A stretch of 60,552 bases of DNA from Gp6-AA40 sp050742535 (lineage in GTDB: Bacteria > Acidobacteriota > Vicinamibacteria > Vicinamibacterales > UBA2999): contig JBOGIQ010000006.1 in the NCBI GenBank assembly GCA_050742535.1, positions 1 through 60,552 on the forward strand, in the 5' to 3' direction. Shown piece by piece: positions 1-7,258 of this stretch. Each line of letters begins with the position of its first letter. Position 1 is the first letter of the stretch. The position numbers and the translations under genes are program-made. Below the pieces are notes generated by a model. The model was not told the DNA's origin and ran no database searches. It worked only from the letters and a program-made list of their open reading frames with translations.

Positions 1-156
1 CTGCCGCAGTACGTGCAGGAAGGGAAGAGCTACCTGACCGTGGCCATCGGGTGCACCGGGGGCCGGCACCGGTCGGTCATGCTTGCGGAAGAGCTCAAGA
101 GGACGCTCGCCGGCGTCAAAGGAATCACCGTGCGCGTAAAGCACAGGGACAGCTGA
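1..156 (+). CDS. rapZ: RapZ (YvcJ family) C-terminal end, partial
   Basis: Only the last 51 codons are in the window; the reading frame is open from base 1 and stops with TGA at 154-156. The signature GCTGGRHRSV followed by a closing KHRD matches the conserved C-terminal end of RapZ, a nucleotide-binding protein that in Escherichia coli adapts RNase E to the small RNA GlmZ and senses glucosamine-6-phosphate. The mannose-type EIIA gene starts 4 bases downstream, so rapZ is probably in the same operon as the PTS genes, a linkage seen in many bacteria. The N-terminal P-loop half lies outside the window. The role in this organism is inferred. Confidence 0.85.
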   Translation: MPQYVQEGKSYLTVAIGCTGGRHRSVMLAEELKRTLAGVKGITVRVKHRDS

Positions 157-160
157 GTCG

Positions 161-568
161 ATGATCGGTGTGGTGGTCGTGACACACGGTCAGCTGGCCA
201 GGGAGCTGGTCAGCGCGGCGGAAGCGATCGTCGGGGATCTGCCGCGTTTTGCCGCGGTGTCGATCGGCTGGCACGAGGACACCAACGACGCCAGGGAGGA
301 GATCGCCCAGGCGGTCGGCCGCGTCGATCAGGGGCAGGGCGTGCTGATCCTCACGGACATGTTCGGCGGGACGCCGTGCAACCTGGCGATGACGTTTCTC
401 GCCGAGAACAAGGTCGAGGTGATCACGGGCGTCAACGTCCCGATGCTGATCAAGCTGTCCGGCGTGACGGAACAGGCAGAGCTCCTCGCCGTCGCGCGTG
501 AGATGCGCGAGCACGGCCGGCACGCGATCTGGGTCGCCTCGGATCTGCTGCGGGCCGAGAAAGCATGA
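161..568 (+). CDS. PTS mannose/fructose-type EIIA domain protein
   Basis: A 135-residue single-domain protein that accepts phosphate from HPr. The start MIGVVVVTHG is typical of the EIIA-Man fold, with His9 in the THG motif as the expected phosphorylation site, and the later segment ILTDMFGGTPCNLA is the conserved core of the family. No EIIB, EIIC or EIID gene follows; the next genes are HPr and EI. The domain therefore probably ends a regulatory phosphorelay and does not feed sugar import, as proposed for other bacteria with permease-free PTS sets. Its last codons overlap the ptsH start in an ATGA junction at 565-568, which points to translational coupling. Confidence 0.9.
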   Translation: MIGVVVVTHGQLARELVSAAEAIVGDLPRFAAVSIGWHEDTNDAREEIAQAVGRVDQGQGVLILTDMFGGTPCNLAMTFLAENKVEVITGVNVPMLIKLSGVTEQAELLAVAREMREHGRHAIWVASDLLRAEKA

Positions 569-843
569 CGAGCCGGTCGGTGACGGTGGTCAACGCCCTG
601 GGACTGCATGCGCGCGCCGCCGCGCGGTTCGTGCATCTGGCGGCGCGCTTTACCTCGCAGGTGCGCGTCGCGCGCGATGCGAAGGTGATGGATGGCAAGA
701 GCATCATGGGGATTCTGCTCCTCGCGGCCGCGCGCGGAACGACGATCACGATTTCGGCCGACGGGACCGACGAGCAGGCGGCGGTCGAGGCGCTGGCCGC
801 GCTGGTGCTGAGCGGATTCGGAGAAGCGACGTGGAACGCCTGA
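565..843 (+). CDS. ptsH: Phosphocarrier protein HPr
   Basis: A 92-residue HPr that carries phosphate from EI to EIIA. His15 lies in GLHARAA, the active-site motif, and Ser46 lies in GKSIMGIL, the position phosphorylated by HPr kinase in organisms that have HprK. Retention of this serine context suggests HprK control; hprK is not in the window but often precedes rapZ. The gene overlaps the EIIA stop by four bases. Its 3' end overlaps the EI start at 831, so the three PTS genes are tightly coupled. Cytoplasmic. Confidence 0.95.
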   Translation: MTSRSVTVVNALGLHARAAARFVHLAARFTSQVRVARDAKVMDGKSIMGILLLAAARGTTITISADGTDEQAAVEALAALVLSGFGEATWNA

Positions 844-2597
844 CGGGAATCGGTGTGTCGTCCGGCCTGGCGATCGGGCCGGCACTGGTGGCGATTCAGC
901 GCACCCAGGTGATCCGCTTTCCGATCGCTCCGGATCGCGTCGCCCGCGAGTTGTCCGCGCTCGATCGGGCGCGGATACGCTCGCGGGAGCAGGTCGAGCA
1001 GATCCGCCGCCGCGTGCTCGATCTGAAAGGCGCGGACCTGGCGGCGATCTTCGACGCGCAGATGCTGATGCTGGACGACCCGATGCTCGTCGGACGCGCC
1101 GCCACCATCGTCATGGAGGAGCGCGTCAACGCCGAGTGGGCCGTGCAGCGGGCGCTCGACGAGATCGCCGCGGTGTTCGACGGGGTCGACGACCCGTACC
1201 TGCACGAGCGCAAGGGCGATCTGCACGACATCGCCGGACGGCTGCGCATGAACCTGCGCGACGAGAAGGGCGGCGCGGGCGATCTCCTGCAGGATCTCGA
1301 CACGCCGTGCGTGCTCATCGCCGACGAGCTCACGCCGTCGGTAGTGGCGCAGCTCGACTGGACGCGCATTCGCGGCTTCGCCACCGACGCGGGCAGCCGC
1401 ACGTACCACACCGCCATCCTGGCCCGCTCGCTCGGCGTCCCCGCGGTCGTCGGCCTGCACGACGTCAGCGTTCGGGTTCCTCCCGGCGTGTCGGTGATCG
1501 TCGACGGCGAGTCAGGCGAGGTGATCGTCGATCCGGCGCCGCCCGTGCGCCACGACGCCGAGCGCCGCGCGCGCGAACGGCAGACGCCCGCTCATGACAT
1601 CGTGACGACGGCGGGCCCGGTCGCGACCAGGGACGGCGTGCGCGTTGCGCTGCACGCCAACATCGAGCGGTCCGAGGACGTCGCGGCGGCCCTTGGCGCG
1701 GGAGCCGAGGGCATCGGGCTGTACCGCTCGGAGTTCATGCTGGTCGGCGGTCCGCCCAACATGGCGGCCGAGGACGAGCAGTACCACGTCTATCGGGAGC
1801 TGGTCGAACGGATGGGCGGCCGTACGGTGACCATCCGCACGTTCGACATCGATCAGCGTCAGCTGGACCGGCCGCTGGTGGACGCGGCGCTCGACGCACG
1901 GTGGTTCGCGGAGCACGAGCGCGGCAGTCATGCCGGGCTGCGCGGCATCCGTTTGGGTCTGGCGCAGCCGGCGATCTTCAAGACGCAGATCCGCGCGCTC
2001 CTCCGGGCCGCGGCGCACGGCCCCCTGCGCGTGATGTTTCCGTTCGTGTCGTCGCTGCACGAAGTGAGAGCCGCCAAAGCGCTGCTCGAAGAGGCACGCG
2101 GCGAGCTCCGCGCGCGCGGCGTCGAGACGACGCCCGTGCCGGTCGGGATCATGATCGAAGTACCATCGGCGGCGTTCACCGCGTCGCAGCTGGCGCGTGA
2201 GGTCGATTTCTTCACGATCGGCACGAACGATCTCATTCAATACACGCTGGCCGTCGATCGCACCGACGATCGCGTCTCGAACCGCTATGAGCCGCTGCAC
2301 CCCGCGGTGCTGCGCCTGCTCCGTACCGTCCGCCGCGGGGCCGTCCGCAGCGGCATTCCAGTGTCGGTCTGCGGCGAGATGGCGTCCGATCCGCTGCTGC
2401 TGCGTCTGCTCATCGGCTGCGGCCTCACCGAGTTCAGCATGACGCCCGGCGCGCTGCAGATGGCGCGCACCGTCGTCGTCGAGACCCATGCCGGCGAGAT
2501 GGGGCGGATCGCGGCGCGCGTGCTGACGCTCGGGACCGTCGAAGACATCGAGGAGTTCCTCCGCCGCACGTTCGATCAGCAGGAGGCGCTCAGGTAA
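831..2597 (+). CDS. ptsI: PTS enzyme I (phosphoenolpyruvate-protein phosphotransferase)
   Basis: GTG at 831 gives 588 residues starting VERLTGIGVSSG, the usual EI N-terminus; a longer frame upstream reads only through the genes before it. The enzyme takes phosphate from PEP onto a histidine (His193 in RTYHTAILAR) and passes it to HPr. Other expected active-site elements are present: GLYRSEF, IRTFDID, IMIEVPSAA, GTNDLIQYTLAVDR and VCGEMASD with its cysteine. The stretch after IRT(F/M)DI is unusual: most enzymes I read GGDK there, whereas this one reads DQRQL followed by a divergent segment up to HAGLRGIRLG. It overlaps ptsH by 13 bases and ends the operon; the next gene starts 53 bases later. 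Confidence 0.95.
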   Translation: MERLTGIGVSSGLAIGPALVAIQRTQVIRFPIAPDRVARELSALDRARIRSREQVEQIRRRVLDLKGADLAAIFDAQMLMLDDPMLVGRAATIVMEERVNAEWAVQRALDEIAAVFDGVDDPYLHERKGDLHDIAGRLRMNLRDEKGGAGDLLQDLDTPCVLIADELTPSVVAQLDWTRIRGFATDAGSRTYHTAILARSLGVPAVVGLHDVSVRVPPGVSVIVDGESGEVIVDPAPPVRHDAERRARERQTPAHDIVTTAGPVATRDGVRVALHANIERSEDVAAALGAGAEGIGLYRSEFMLVGGPPNMAAEDEQYHVYRELVERMGGRTVTIRTFDIDQRQLDRPLVDAALDARWFAEHERGSHAGLRGIRLGLAQPAIFKTQIRALLRAAAHGPLRVMFPFVSSLHEVRAAKALLEEARGELRARGVETTPVPVGIMIEVPSAAFTASQLAREVDFFTIGTNDLIQYTLAVDRTDDRVSNRYEPLHPAVLRLLRTVRRGAVRSGIPVSVCGEMASDPLLLRLLIGCGLTEFSMTPGALQMARTVVVETHAGEMGRIAARVLTLGTVEDIEEFLRRTFDQQEALR

Positions 2598-2650
2598 GTC
2601 GGAGGGTGCAAACCGAGGGTGCGGGCACGGCGTCTAGTAGGGGAGGCCCA

Positions 2651-3451
2651 ATGCGATACGCGCTCACGCTCTGTCTGACCGCCGCGGTGGCCTCTCTTGC
2701 AGCGCAGCCGGCACCGCAGCTCGCCTTTGACGTCGCGTCGATCAAGCGGAACACCTCGCTCGCTGACGGCGGCGGCGGCGGCGCGGGGCCGGGTGGACGA
2801 TATCGCCTCACCAATGTGACCCCGCGCTCGATGATCAGCCTCGCGTGGGGCATTCCCAGCAATCGCATCACCGGCGGCCCGGCCTGGATCGCGACCGATC
2901 GCTATGACCTCGACGCCACCATGAAGGAGAACGCCACGCAGCTCGAGATCCGCTCGATGATGCGCGCGCTGTTGGACGCCCGCTTCATGCTCGCAGCGCA
3001 CGTCGAGCAGCGCGAGCTGCCGGTCTACAACCTCATGCGCGCCCGGCCCGGCGAACAACTCGGCCCAGCCCTGGAGCGCAGCACATTCGACTGCACCAAC
3101 CTCGCCGCGCGCAAGCAGGAAGCGGCGGCGGCGAGCGCGGCCCGGCCGGGTCGTCTGTTGTGTGGGTTCAGGGACAGCGGCGGAGCGCTCGACGGCGGGG
3201 GCCTGACCATGGACACGCTGGCACAAATCCTGACGGGGCCGGCGGGGCGGCCCGTGTTCGATCGCACCGGACTGACGGGCGGCTACAACGTGCTCCTCAC
3301 ATGGACGCTGCTGGCGACCGACACGGCACCTGCTGACGCGGTGTCGATCTTCACCGCGGTGCAGGAGCAGCTCGGCCTGAAACTCGAGAGCGGAACCGCG
3401 CCGCTGGACGTACTCGTGATCGATCGCGTCGAACGGCCCAGCGAGAATTGA
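2651..3451 (+). CDS. TIGR03435 family protein, tandem copy 1
   Basis: A 266-residue exported protein of the TIGR03435 family, known mainly as a large paralogous family in soil Acidobacteria with no assigned function. The start at 2651 has GGGGAGG just upstream; the first 20 residues form a signal peptide ending near LAAQ. Then follow the family blocks FDVASIKRN, GGPAWIATDRYDLDA, a stretch around LLDARFMLAAHVEQRELPVYNL, FDCTN, and the close DRTGLTGGYN with the tail VLVIDRVERPSEN. It is the first of three consecutive paralogues. Cysteines at the FDCTN and LLCGF blocks recur in the neighbours and may pair. Function unknown. Confidence 0.88.
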   Translation: MRYALTLCLTAAVASLAAQPAPQLAFDVASIKRNTSLADGGGGGAGPGGRYRLTNVTPRSMISLAWGIPSNRITGGPAWIATDRYDLDATMKENATQLEIRSMMRALLDARFMLAAHVEQRELPVYNLMRARPGEQLGPALERSTFDCTNLAARKQEAAAASAARPGRLLCGFRDSGGALDGGGLTMDTLAQILTGPAGRPVFDRTGLTGGYNVLLTWTLLATDTAPADAVSIFTAVQEQLGLKLESGTAPLDVLVIDRVERPSEN

Positions 3452-3465
3452 AAGGCGCCGTGCAG

Positions 3466-4272
3466 ATGACCACGCCGATCACCGCCGCTCTCGTGATCTC
3501 GCTGCTTGCGGGCGTCGCCGCAACGGCTCAGGCGCCGGCTGGCGACGCCGCGTTCGAGCTTGCCTCCATTCGCCAGAACATTTCCGGTAGTCAGAGCGGA
3601 GGCGGAAAGCCGCGAGCCGGGGGCGGCTACATCTACACCAACCTCTCGGCGCTCCAGCTGATCGGCCTCTCTTATAACGTTCCGTTCGATCGGATCATCG
3701 GCGGGCCCGCATGGATGTCCGCCGATCGTTACGACGTGAACGCCATCGGCAAGGAAAACGCCACGACGGAGGAACGGCGGGGCATGGTGCGATCGCTGCT
3801 CCGCGACCGGTTTCAACTCGCCGCACACATCGAGCGCCGCGACCTGCCGGTCTACCTTCTCGTCGTCGCACGCGGAGACGGGCGCCTTGGTCCCGGATTG
3901 CGGCGTTCGTCGGTCGACTGCAACGATCCGCAGGCGCGCAAGAAGGCCGCAGCCGCGGCGGGCGACTCGCGAATGGTGTGCGGGCTCACCTTCAACACCG
4001 GCCTGTTCATGGCTGGCGGCGTGGAAGTGTCCACCATGCTCGGCACGCTGACGGCTGCGGCAGGGCGCGCGGTCCTCGACCGGACCGGTCTGACGGGCGC
4101 CTACGACTTCGAGCTGAAATGGACGCCTTCGCTCGGCACGGACGCGCCGTCGGCGGACGCCGTGTCGATTTTCACGGCGGTGCAGGAGCAGCTGGGACTG
4201 AAGCTCGAAGGTGGAACGGCGCCGCTCGACGTCCTGGTGATCGATCGCATCGAACGCCCCAGCGAAAACTAG
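3466..4272 (+). CDS. TIGR03435 family protein, tandem copy 2
   Basis: A 268-residue paralogue of the preceding gene. ATG 3466 is preferred: GAAAGG lies 11 bases upstream and the protein then begins with a clean signal peptide (MTTPITAALVISLLAGVAAT). A TTG at 3448, overlapping the previous stop, would add six residues and cannot be excluded. Family blocks are FELASIRQN, GGPAWMSADRYDV, LLRDRFQLAAHIERRDLPVY, VDCND and DRTGLTGAYDFELKW. The last 36 or so residues are almost identical to copy 1, much closer than the rest of the protein. Predicted periplasmic or outer surface; function unknown. Confidence 0.88.
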   Translation: MTTPITAALVISLLAGVAATAQAPAGDAAFELASIRQNISGSQSGGGKPRAGGGYIYTNLSALQLIGLSYNVPFDRIIGGPAWMSADRYDVNAIGKENATTEERRGMVRSLLRDRFQLAAHIERRDLPVYLLVVARGDGRLGPGLRRSSVDCNDPQARKKAAAAAGDSRMVCGLTFNTGLFMAGGVEVSTMLGTLTAAAGRAVLDRTGLTGAYDFELKWTPSLGTDAPSADAVSIFTAVQEQLGLKLEGGTAPLDVLVIDRIERPSEN

Positions 4273-4324
4273 CCCGCTGCCAACCGGCGCGGCCCCGCCG
4301 GGGTCTATTTACCGCAGAGGATTG

Positions 4325-5086
4325 ATGCGAGTTCTGTCCGTTGCGCTTCTGTGCTCCGCGACAGCGTTAAGCGCGCAGTCGGATCCGGTGTTCGACGTGG
4401 TTTCGATTCGTCGCAGCGTCACCCGCACGGGTACCGGCGGGGGAGTCCAGGGCACGCGATACGTGGCCAACAACATGACGACGATTGGCCTGCTGATGGG
4501 TGCGTACCAGGTCGGCGCCGAAAGGATCTCCGGGGCGCCGGACTGGACGACCAACGAAGGATACGACGTCGTGGGGCAGGCGGCCAGCGACATCGCGCCC
4601 GGTCAGCTGCCGGCGATGCTGCAAGCTCTCCTGCGGGATCGATTCAAGCTCGAGGCCCGACGCGAGACACGCGAAGTGCCCGCTTACGCGTTGACCCTTG
4701 TGCGTCCTGAAACGCTGGGTCCGCGACTGAGGCGGACGACTGTGGACTGCACAAACACCGAAGCCGTCGCGAAGGCGCGGGCGGAAGCGCCGTCGGGTCA
4801 GCCCGTATGTTCAGGGCGCTCGAACAGCGGCCGAATGATGTTCTCGGGGTTCACGATGAACGCATTGGCCCAGGCACTCGTCGTCGTTGCCGGCCGGCAG
4901 GTGATCAACCGCACCGGCCTCGACGGCCGTTTCGATTTCGAGCTGGAGTGGGGGAACATCGACAACGCGGAGGCCGTGTCGATCTTTACTGCCGTACAGG
5001 AACAGCTCGGATTGCGTCTGCAGCAAACGACTGCCGCGATTGAGCTCGTCGTCATCGATCGCATCGAGCGCCCCAGCGAGAATTAG
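4325..5086 (+). CDS. TIGR03435 family protein, tandem copy 3
   Basis: A 253-residue third paralogue. ATG 4325 follows AGAGG and starts a signal peptide (MRVLSVALLCSATALSAQ). Blocks: FDVVSIRRS, GAPDWTTNEGYDVVGQA, LLRDRFKLEARRETREVPAY, VDCTN, VCSGRSNSGRMMFSGF, NRTGLDGRFDFELEW, and the same final VVIDRIERPSEN. It is the most diverged of the three in the middle yet keeps the shared tail. The gene ends in a convergent junction with ssb that holds a perfect hairpin at 5102-5123. Function unknown. Confidence 0.88.
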   Translation: MRVLSVALLCSATALSAQSDPVFDVVSIRRSVTRTGTGGGVQGTRYVANNMTTIGLLMGAYQVGAERISGAPDWTTNEGYDVVGQAASDIAPGQLPAMLQALLRDRFKLEARRETREVPAYALTLVRPETLGPRLRRTTVDCTNTEAVAKARAEAPSGQPVCSGRSNSGRMMFSGFTMNALAQALVVVAGRQVINRTGLDGRFDFELEWGNIDNAEAVSIFTAVQEQLGLRLQQTTAAIELVVIDRIERPSEN

Positions 5087-5101
5087 AAATGGAAAGGGGA
5101 A

Positions 5102-5123
5102 AGGCCGACCTGAAGGTCGGCCT
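5102..5123. terminator. Hairpin at convergent junction (TIGR03435 copy 3 / ssb)
   Basis: A perfect 10-bp inverted repeat, AGGCCGACCT and AGGTCGGCCT, separated by two bases, followed by CTCTACC. It sits between two convergent genes. There is no T-run on either side, so a classic Rho-independent terminator is not proven; it may belong to the dispersed hairpin family described in the findings. Confidence 0.5.
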
Positions 5124-5144
5124 CTACCAACTACCAACCACCAA

Positions 5145-5591
5145 CTAGAAGGGGATATCGTCGTCCGTGATCGGCTCCATTGGCGGTTCGTCGCCGCCGC
5201 CGTGCGAGGCGCCGCGGTCCATTCCGCCACCGCCACCGCCGCCGCCGCGCCCACCGCCACCCCCGCCGCCGAGCAGCGTGATGCGATCGGCCTTGATTTC
5301 GGTTGTGTAGCGCTTGTTGCCGTCCTTGTCGTCCCACTGCCGCGTCTGCAGCCGGCCCTCGACGTAGATCTGCTTGCCCTTCGTCAGGTACTCCTGCAGC
5401 GATTCGGCCTGCTTGCCCCACAGCACCACGCGGTGCCATTCAGTCTTTTCCTGCCGCTGCTGATTCTTGTCGTTCCACACTTCCGTCGTGGCCAGATTCA
5501 GCGTGGCAACGGCGGCGCCGCCGGGCGTGTAGCGAAGCTCGGCGTCCCGTCCCAGGTTTCCCACGAGGATTACTTTGTTGACGCTTCCCAC
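5145..5591 (-). CDS. ssb: Single-stranded DNA-binding protein
   Basis: A 148-residue SSB. GTG at 5591 is chosen because AAGGAG lies seven bases before it and the protein then begins VGSVNKVILVGNLGRDAELR, the normal SSB start; a longer frame upstream only reads through repeats. The OB fold covers about residues 3-105 (WNDKNQQRQEKTEWHRVVLW, then YVEGRLQTRQW). A glycine-rich linker follows and the end DDDIPF is the acidic tip that recruits replication and repair partners. It lies downstream of cpoB by about 175 bases and is not clearly in the Tol-Pal operon. Confidence 0.95.
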   Translation of the reverse strand: MGSVNKVILVGNLGRDAELRYTPGGAAVATLNLATTEVWNDKNQQRQEKTEWHRVVLWGKQAESLQEYLTKGKQIYVEGRLQTRQWDDKDGNKRYTTEIKADRITLLGGGGGGGRGGGGGGGGMDRGASHGGGDEPPMEPITDDDIPF

Positions 5592-5767
5592 GTTGCTCTC
5601 CTTCGGGCCGCCTTCGCCCGCCTTCGGCGGGACTACGGCGCCCCCTGCGGTGACAGTTGCTGTCGCCGCGCTTGTTGGCGGACCCGACCCGCCTTCGCCT
5701 TGAAGGCTCCGGCGGGTCCGCCCCACGTTCATTCGTATAGTGTGCGTGGATTATGTGACAGGACAGG
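5592..5767. repeat. Hairpin-rich spacer between ssb and cpoB
   Basis: This 176-base spacer contains two inverted repeats: CCCGCC/GGCGGG with a three-base loop at 5617-5631, and GGCGGACCCG (5677-5686) paired with CGGGTCCGCC (5713-5722) and followed by CCACG. The same arm and flank style recurs at other junctions. The frame of ssb stays open through it, which is a composition artefact. Confidence 0.5.
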
Positions 5768-6652
5768 TCACGGTTTGCGGAGTGGCGTGGCGGGGGCCGC
5801 GGCGCTGTCGAGACCCTGCAGCCTGCTCAACGACAACACTCCCGGCTCCGTATCGGGGAACTGCTTCACCGCCGACTCGAACGACGCCCGCGCCGCCGCC
5901 GTCTGGCCAAGCCGGCTCTGCGCCAGCCCGCGCTTGTAATACGCCCAGGGCACCTGGTTCTCTTTCGGGTAGTTCTGAATGACCTTGCTGAATGCCGCAA
6001 TCGCCTGCTCGAAACGGCTCTGGATGAATTCCGCTTCCCCGATGTACTGCTGCGCATCGTCGGCGCGTGGAGACGTGGGGAAGGCCTTCAGAAATTCCTC
6101 GAACCCCTGAATCGCCGCGGCATAGTTGCCGCCGGCGTAGTCGGAAAACGCCGTGTTGTACATGCGGTCCGGTGAGAGACCGAGCGTTGACGGCGGCGGC
6201 GAAGCCACGGGCAGCGCTCCGGCGTCGCCGGCCGCCGACACGGCGCCAGGGTCAGCCAGCACGCCGCCGTCGGCCGGCGTGAGCCTCGAGAGCAACGCCG
6301 GGATCGAAGTCCGCAACGCCTGCACTTCTTCCTTCAGCTCGCCGAGGCGCGTCGCCGCATCCTGCGTCTGCGCCAGGGTCTTGCGCACGTCGCCGGCCGC
6401 CGTATTGATCGTCAGCGACTGGTCCGCGAAGCCTTTCCGCATCGCCTCGTTCGTCTGGTCGATGCGGGAGTTGAGCGCCTTGGCCGTCTCGTTCAGCAGC
6501 TTGATCGTTTCCGCGAGCGTGTTCGCCAGTTCCTGATTCTGCGCGCGCAGGATCGTGAGCTCGGCGGCCATCTGCAGGTGCTCGCGGTTCTGCGCCGATG
6601 CCGGCGCCGCGGCAATGAGCGCGCCGATGAAGAGCAGCGTCGTCTTTCTCAT
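5768..6652 (-). CDS. cpoB: Cell division coordinator CpoB (YbgF, Tol-Pal associated)
   Basis: A 294-residue periplasmic protein with a signal peptide ending near APASA. Residues about 25-115 are a heptad-like coiled coil rich in Leu, Gln and Ala, as in the trimerisation region of YbgF. Residues about 165-285 hold tetratricopeptide repeats (YNTAFSDYAGGNYAAAIQGF, then AQQYIGEAEFIQSRFEQAI and YYKRGLAQSRLGQTAAARASF). In E. coli CpoB coordinates outer-membrane constriction with cell-wall synthesis at the septum by contacting TolA. It is the last gene of the Tol-Pal run, 2 bases after pal, which supports the call. Confidence 0.92.
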   Translation of the reverse strand: MRKTTLLFIGALIAAAPASAQNREHLQMAAELTILRAQNQELANTLAETIKLLNETAKALNSRIDQTNEAMRKGFADQSLTINTAAGDVRKTLAQTQDAATRLGELKEEVQALRTSIPALLSRLTPADGGVLADPGAVSAAGDAGALPVASPPPSTLGLSPDRMYNTAFSDYAGGNYAAAIQGFEEFLKAFPTSPRADDAQQYIGEAEFIQSRFEQAIAAFSKVIQNYPKENQVPWAYYKRGLAQSRLGQTAAARASFESAVKQFPDTEPGVLSLSRLQGLDSAAAPATPLRKP

Positions 6653-6654
6653 AG

Positions 6655-7242
6655 TCAGTTCGATGTAATCACGAAGTGGCCGCGCCGGTTCTTCGCCATC
6701 GCCTCTTCGCTCCTGCCCGGATCGAACGGGAACTCCTTGCCGTAGCTGATCGTGCGTACACGATCCGGCGAAACGCCAAGCGAGATCAAGAACGTTTTCA
6801 CCGCGATCGCACGCCGCTCGCCGAGCGCGAGGTTGTACTCGGCCGTGCCGCGCTCGTCACAGTGTCCTTCAATGGTAACCACCCACTTCGGGTTTTTCTT
6901 CAGGATTTCCGCGTTCCCGGAAATCGTCTCACGCCCCGCATCGTCGACGTCCGAACTGTCGAGGGTGAAAAAGACGGGCTTCAGCGGTGAATTGCGATTC
7001 AGATCGTCGAGCGTACGGATAGCCGTCGAGTCATCGGACAGCGCCGGCTGCGCCGGCACCGGCAGAGCTTCGTCGACGCGAGTCGGGCCCGCGGGTGACG
7101 TGACGGCCGGCCCGCCTGCGACGGAGGGCGGCGGCTGCGGCATCGGCGCCGCCACCGGCGTCTGCCGCTTGGCGCAGGCGGCAACGGAGAGTGCCGCGAC
7201 AAGGATCGCAATCGATAGACCGTTTCTCTTTCTGTTACGCAT
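6655..7242 (-). CDS. pal: Peptidoglycan-associated lipoprotein Pal
   Basis: ATG 7242 has GGGAG six bases upstream and gives 195 residues; the longer open frame is not used. The signal peptide ends in a lipobox (LSVAAC) with Cys23 as the lipidated residue. After a proline-rich linker the C-terminal OmpA-like domain (about 90-195) contains VTIEGHCDERGTAEYNLALG and RVRTISYGKEFP, which bind diaminopimelate in the cell wall. It anchors the outer membrane to peptidoglycan and works with TolB. It lies between tolB and cpoB in the usual order. Confidence 0.95.
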   Translation of the reverse strand: MRNRKRNGLSIAILVAALSVAACAKRQTPVAAPMPQPPPSVAGGPAVTSPAGPTRVDEALPVPAQPALSDDSTAIRTLDDLNRNSPLKPVFFTLDSSDVDDAGRETISGNAEILKKNPKWVVTIEGHCDERGTAEYNLALGERRAIAVKTFLISLGVSPDRVRTISYGKEFPFDPGRSEEAMAKNRRGHFVITSN

Positions 7243-7258
7243 CGAATCTCCCACTGGA

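Noticed and set aside
5592..5732. Longer ssb start at 5732
   Set aside because: The added residues are encoded by hairpin repeats, and GTG 5591 has a strong ribosome-binding site and the conserved N-terminus.
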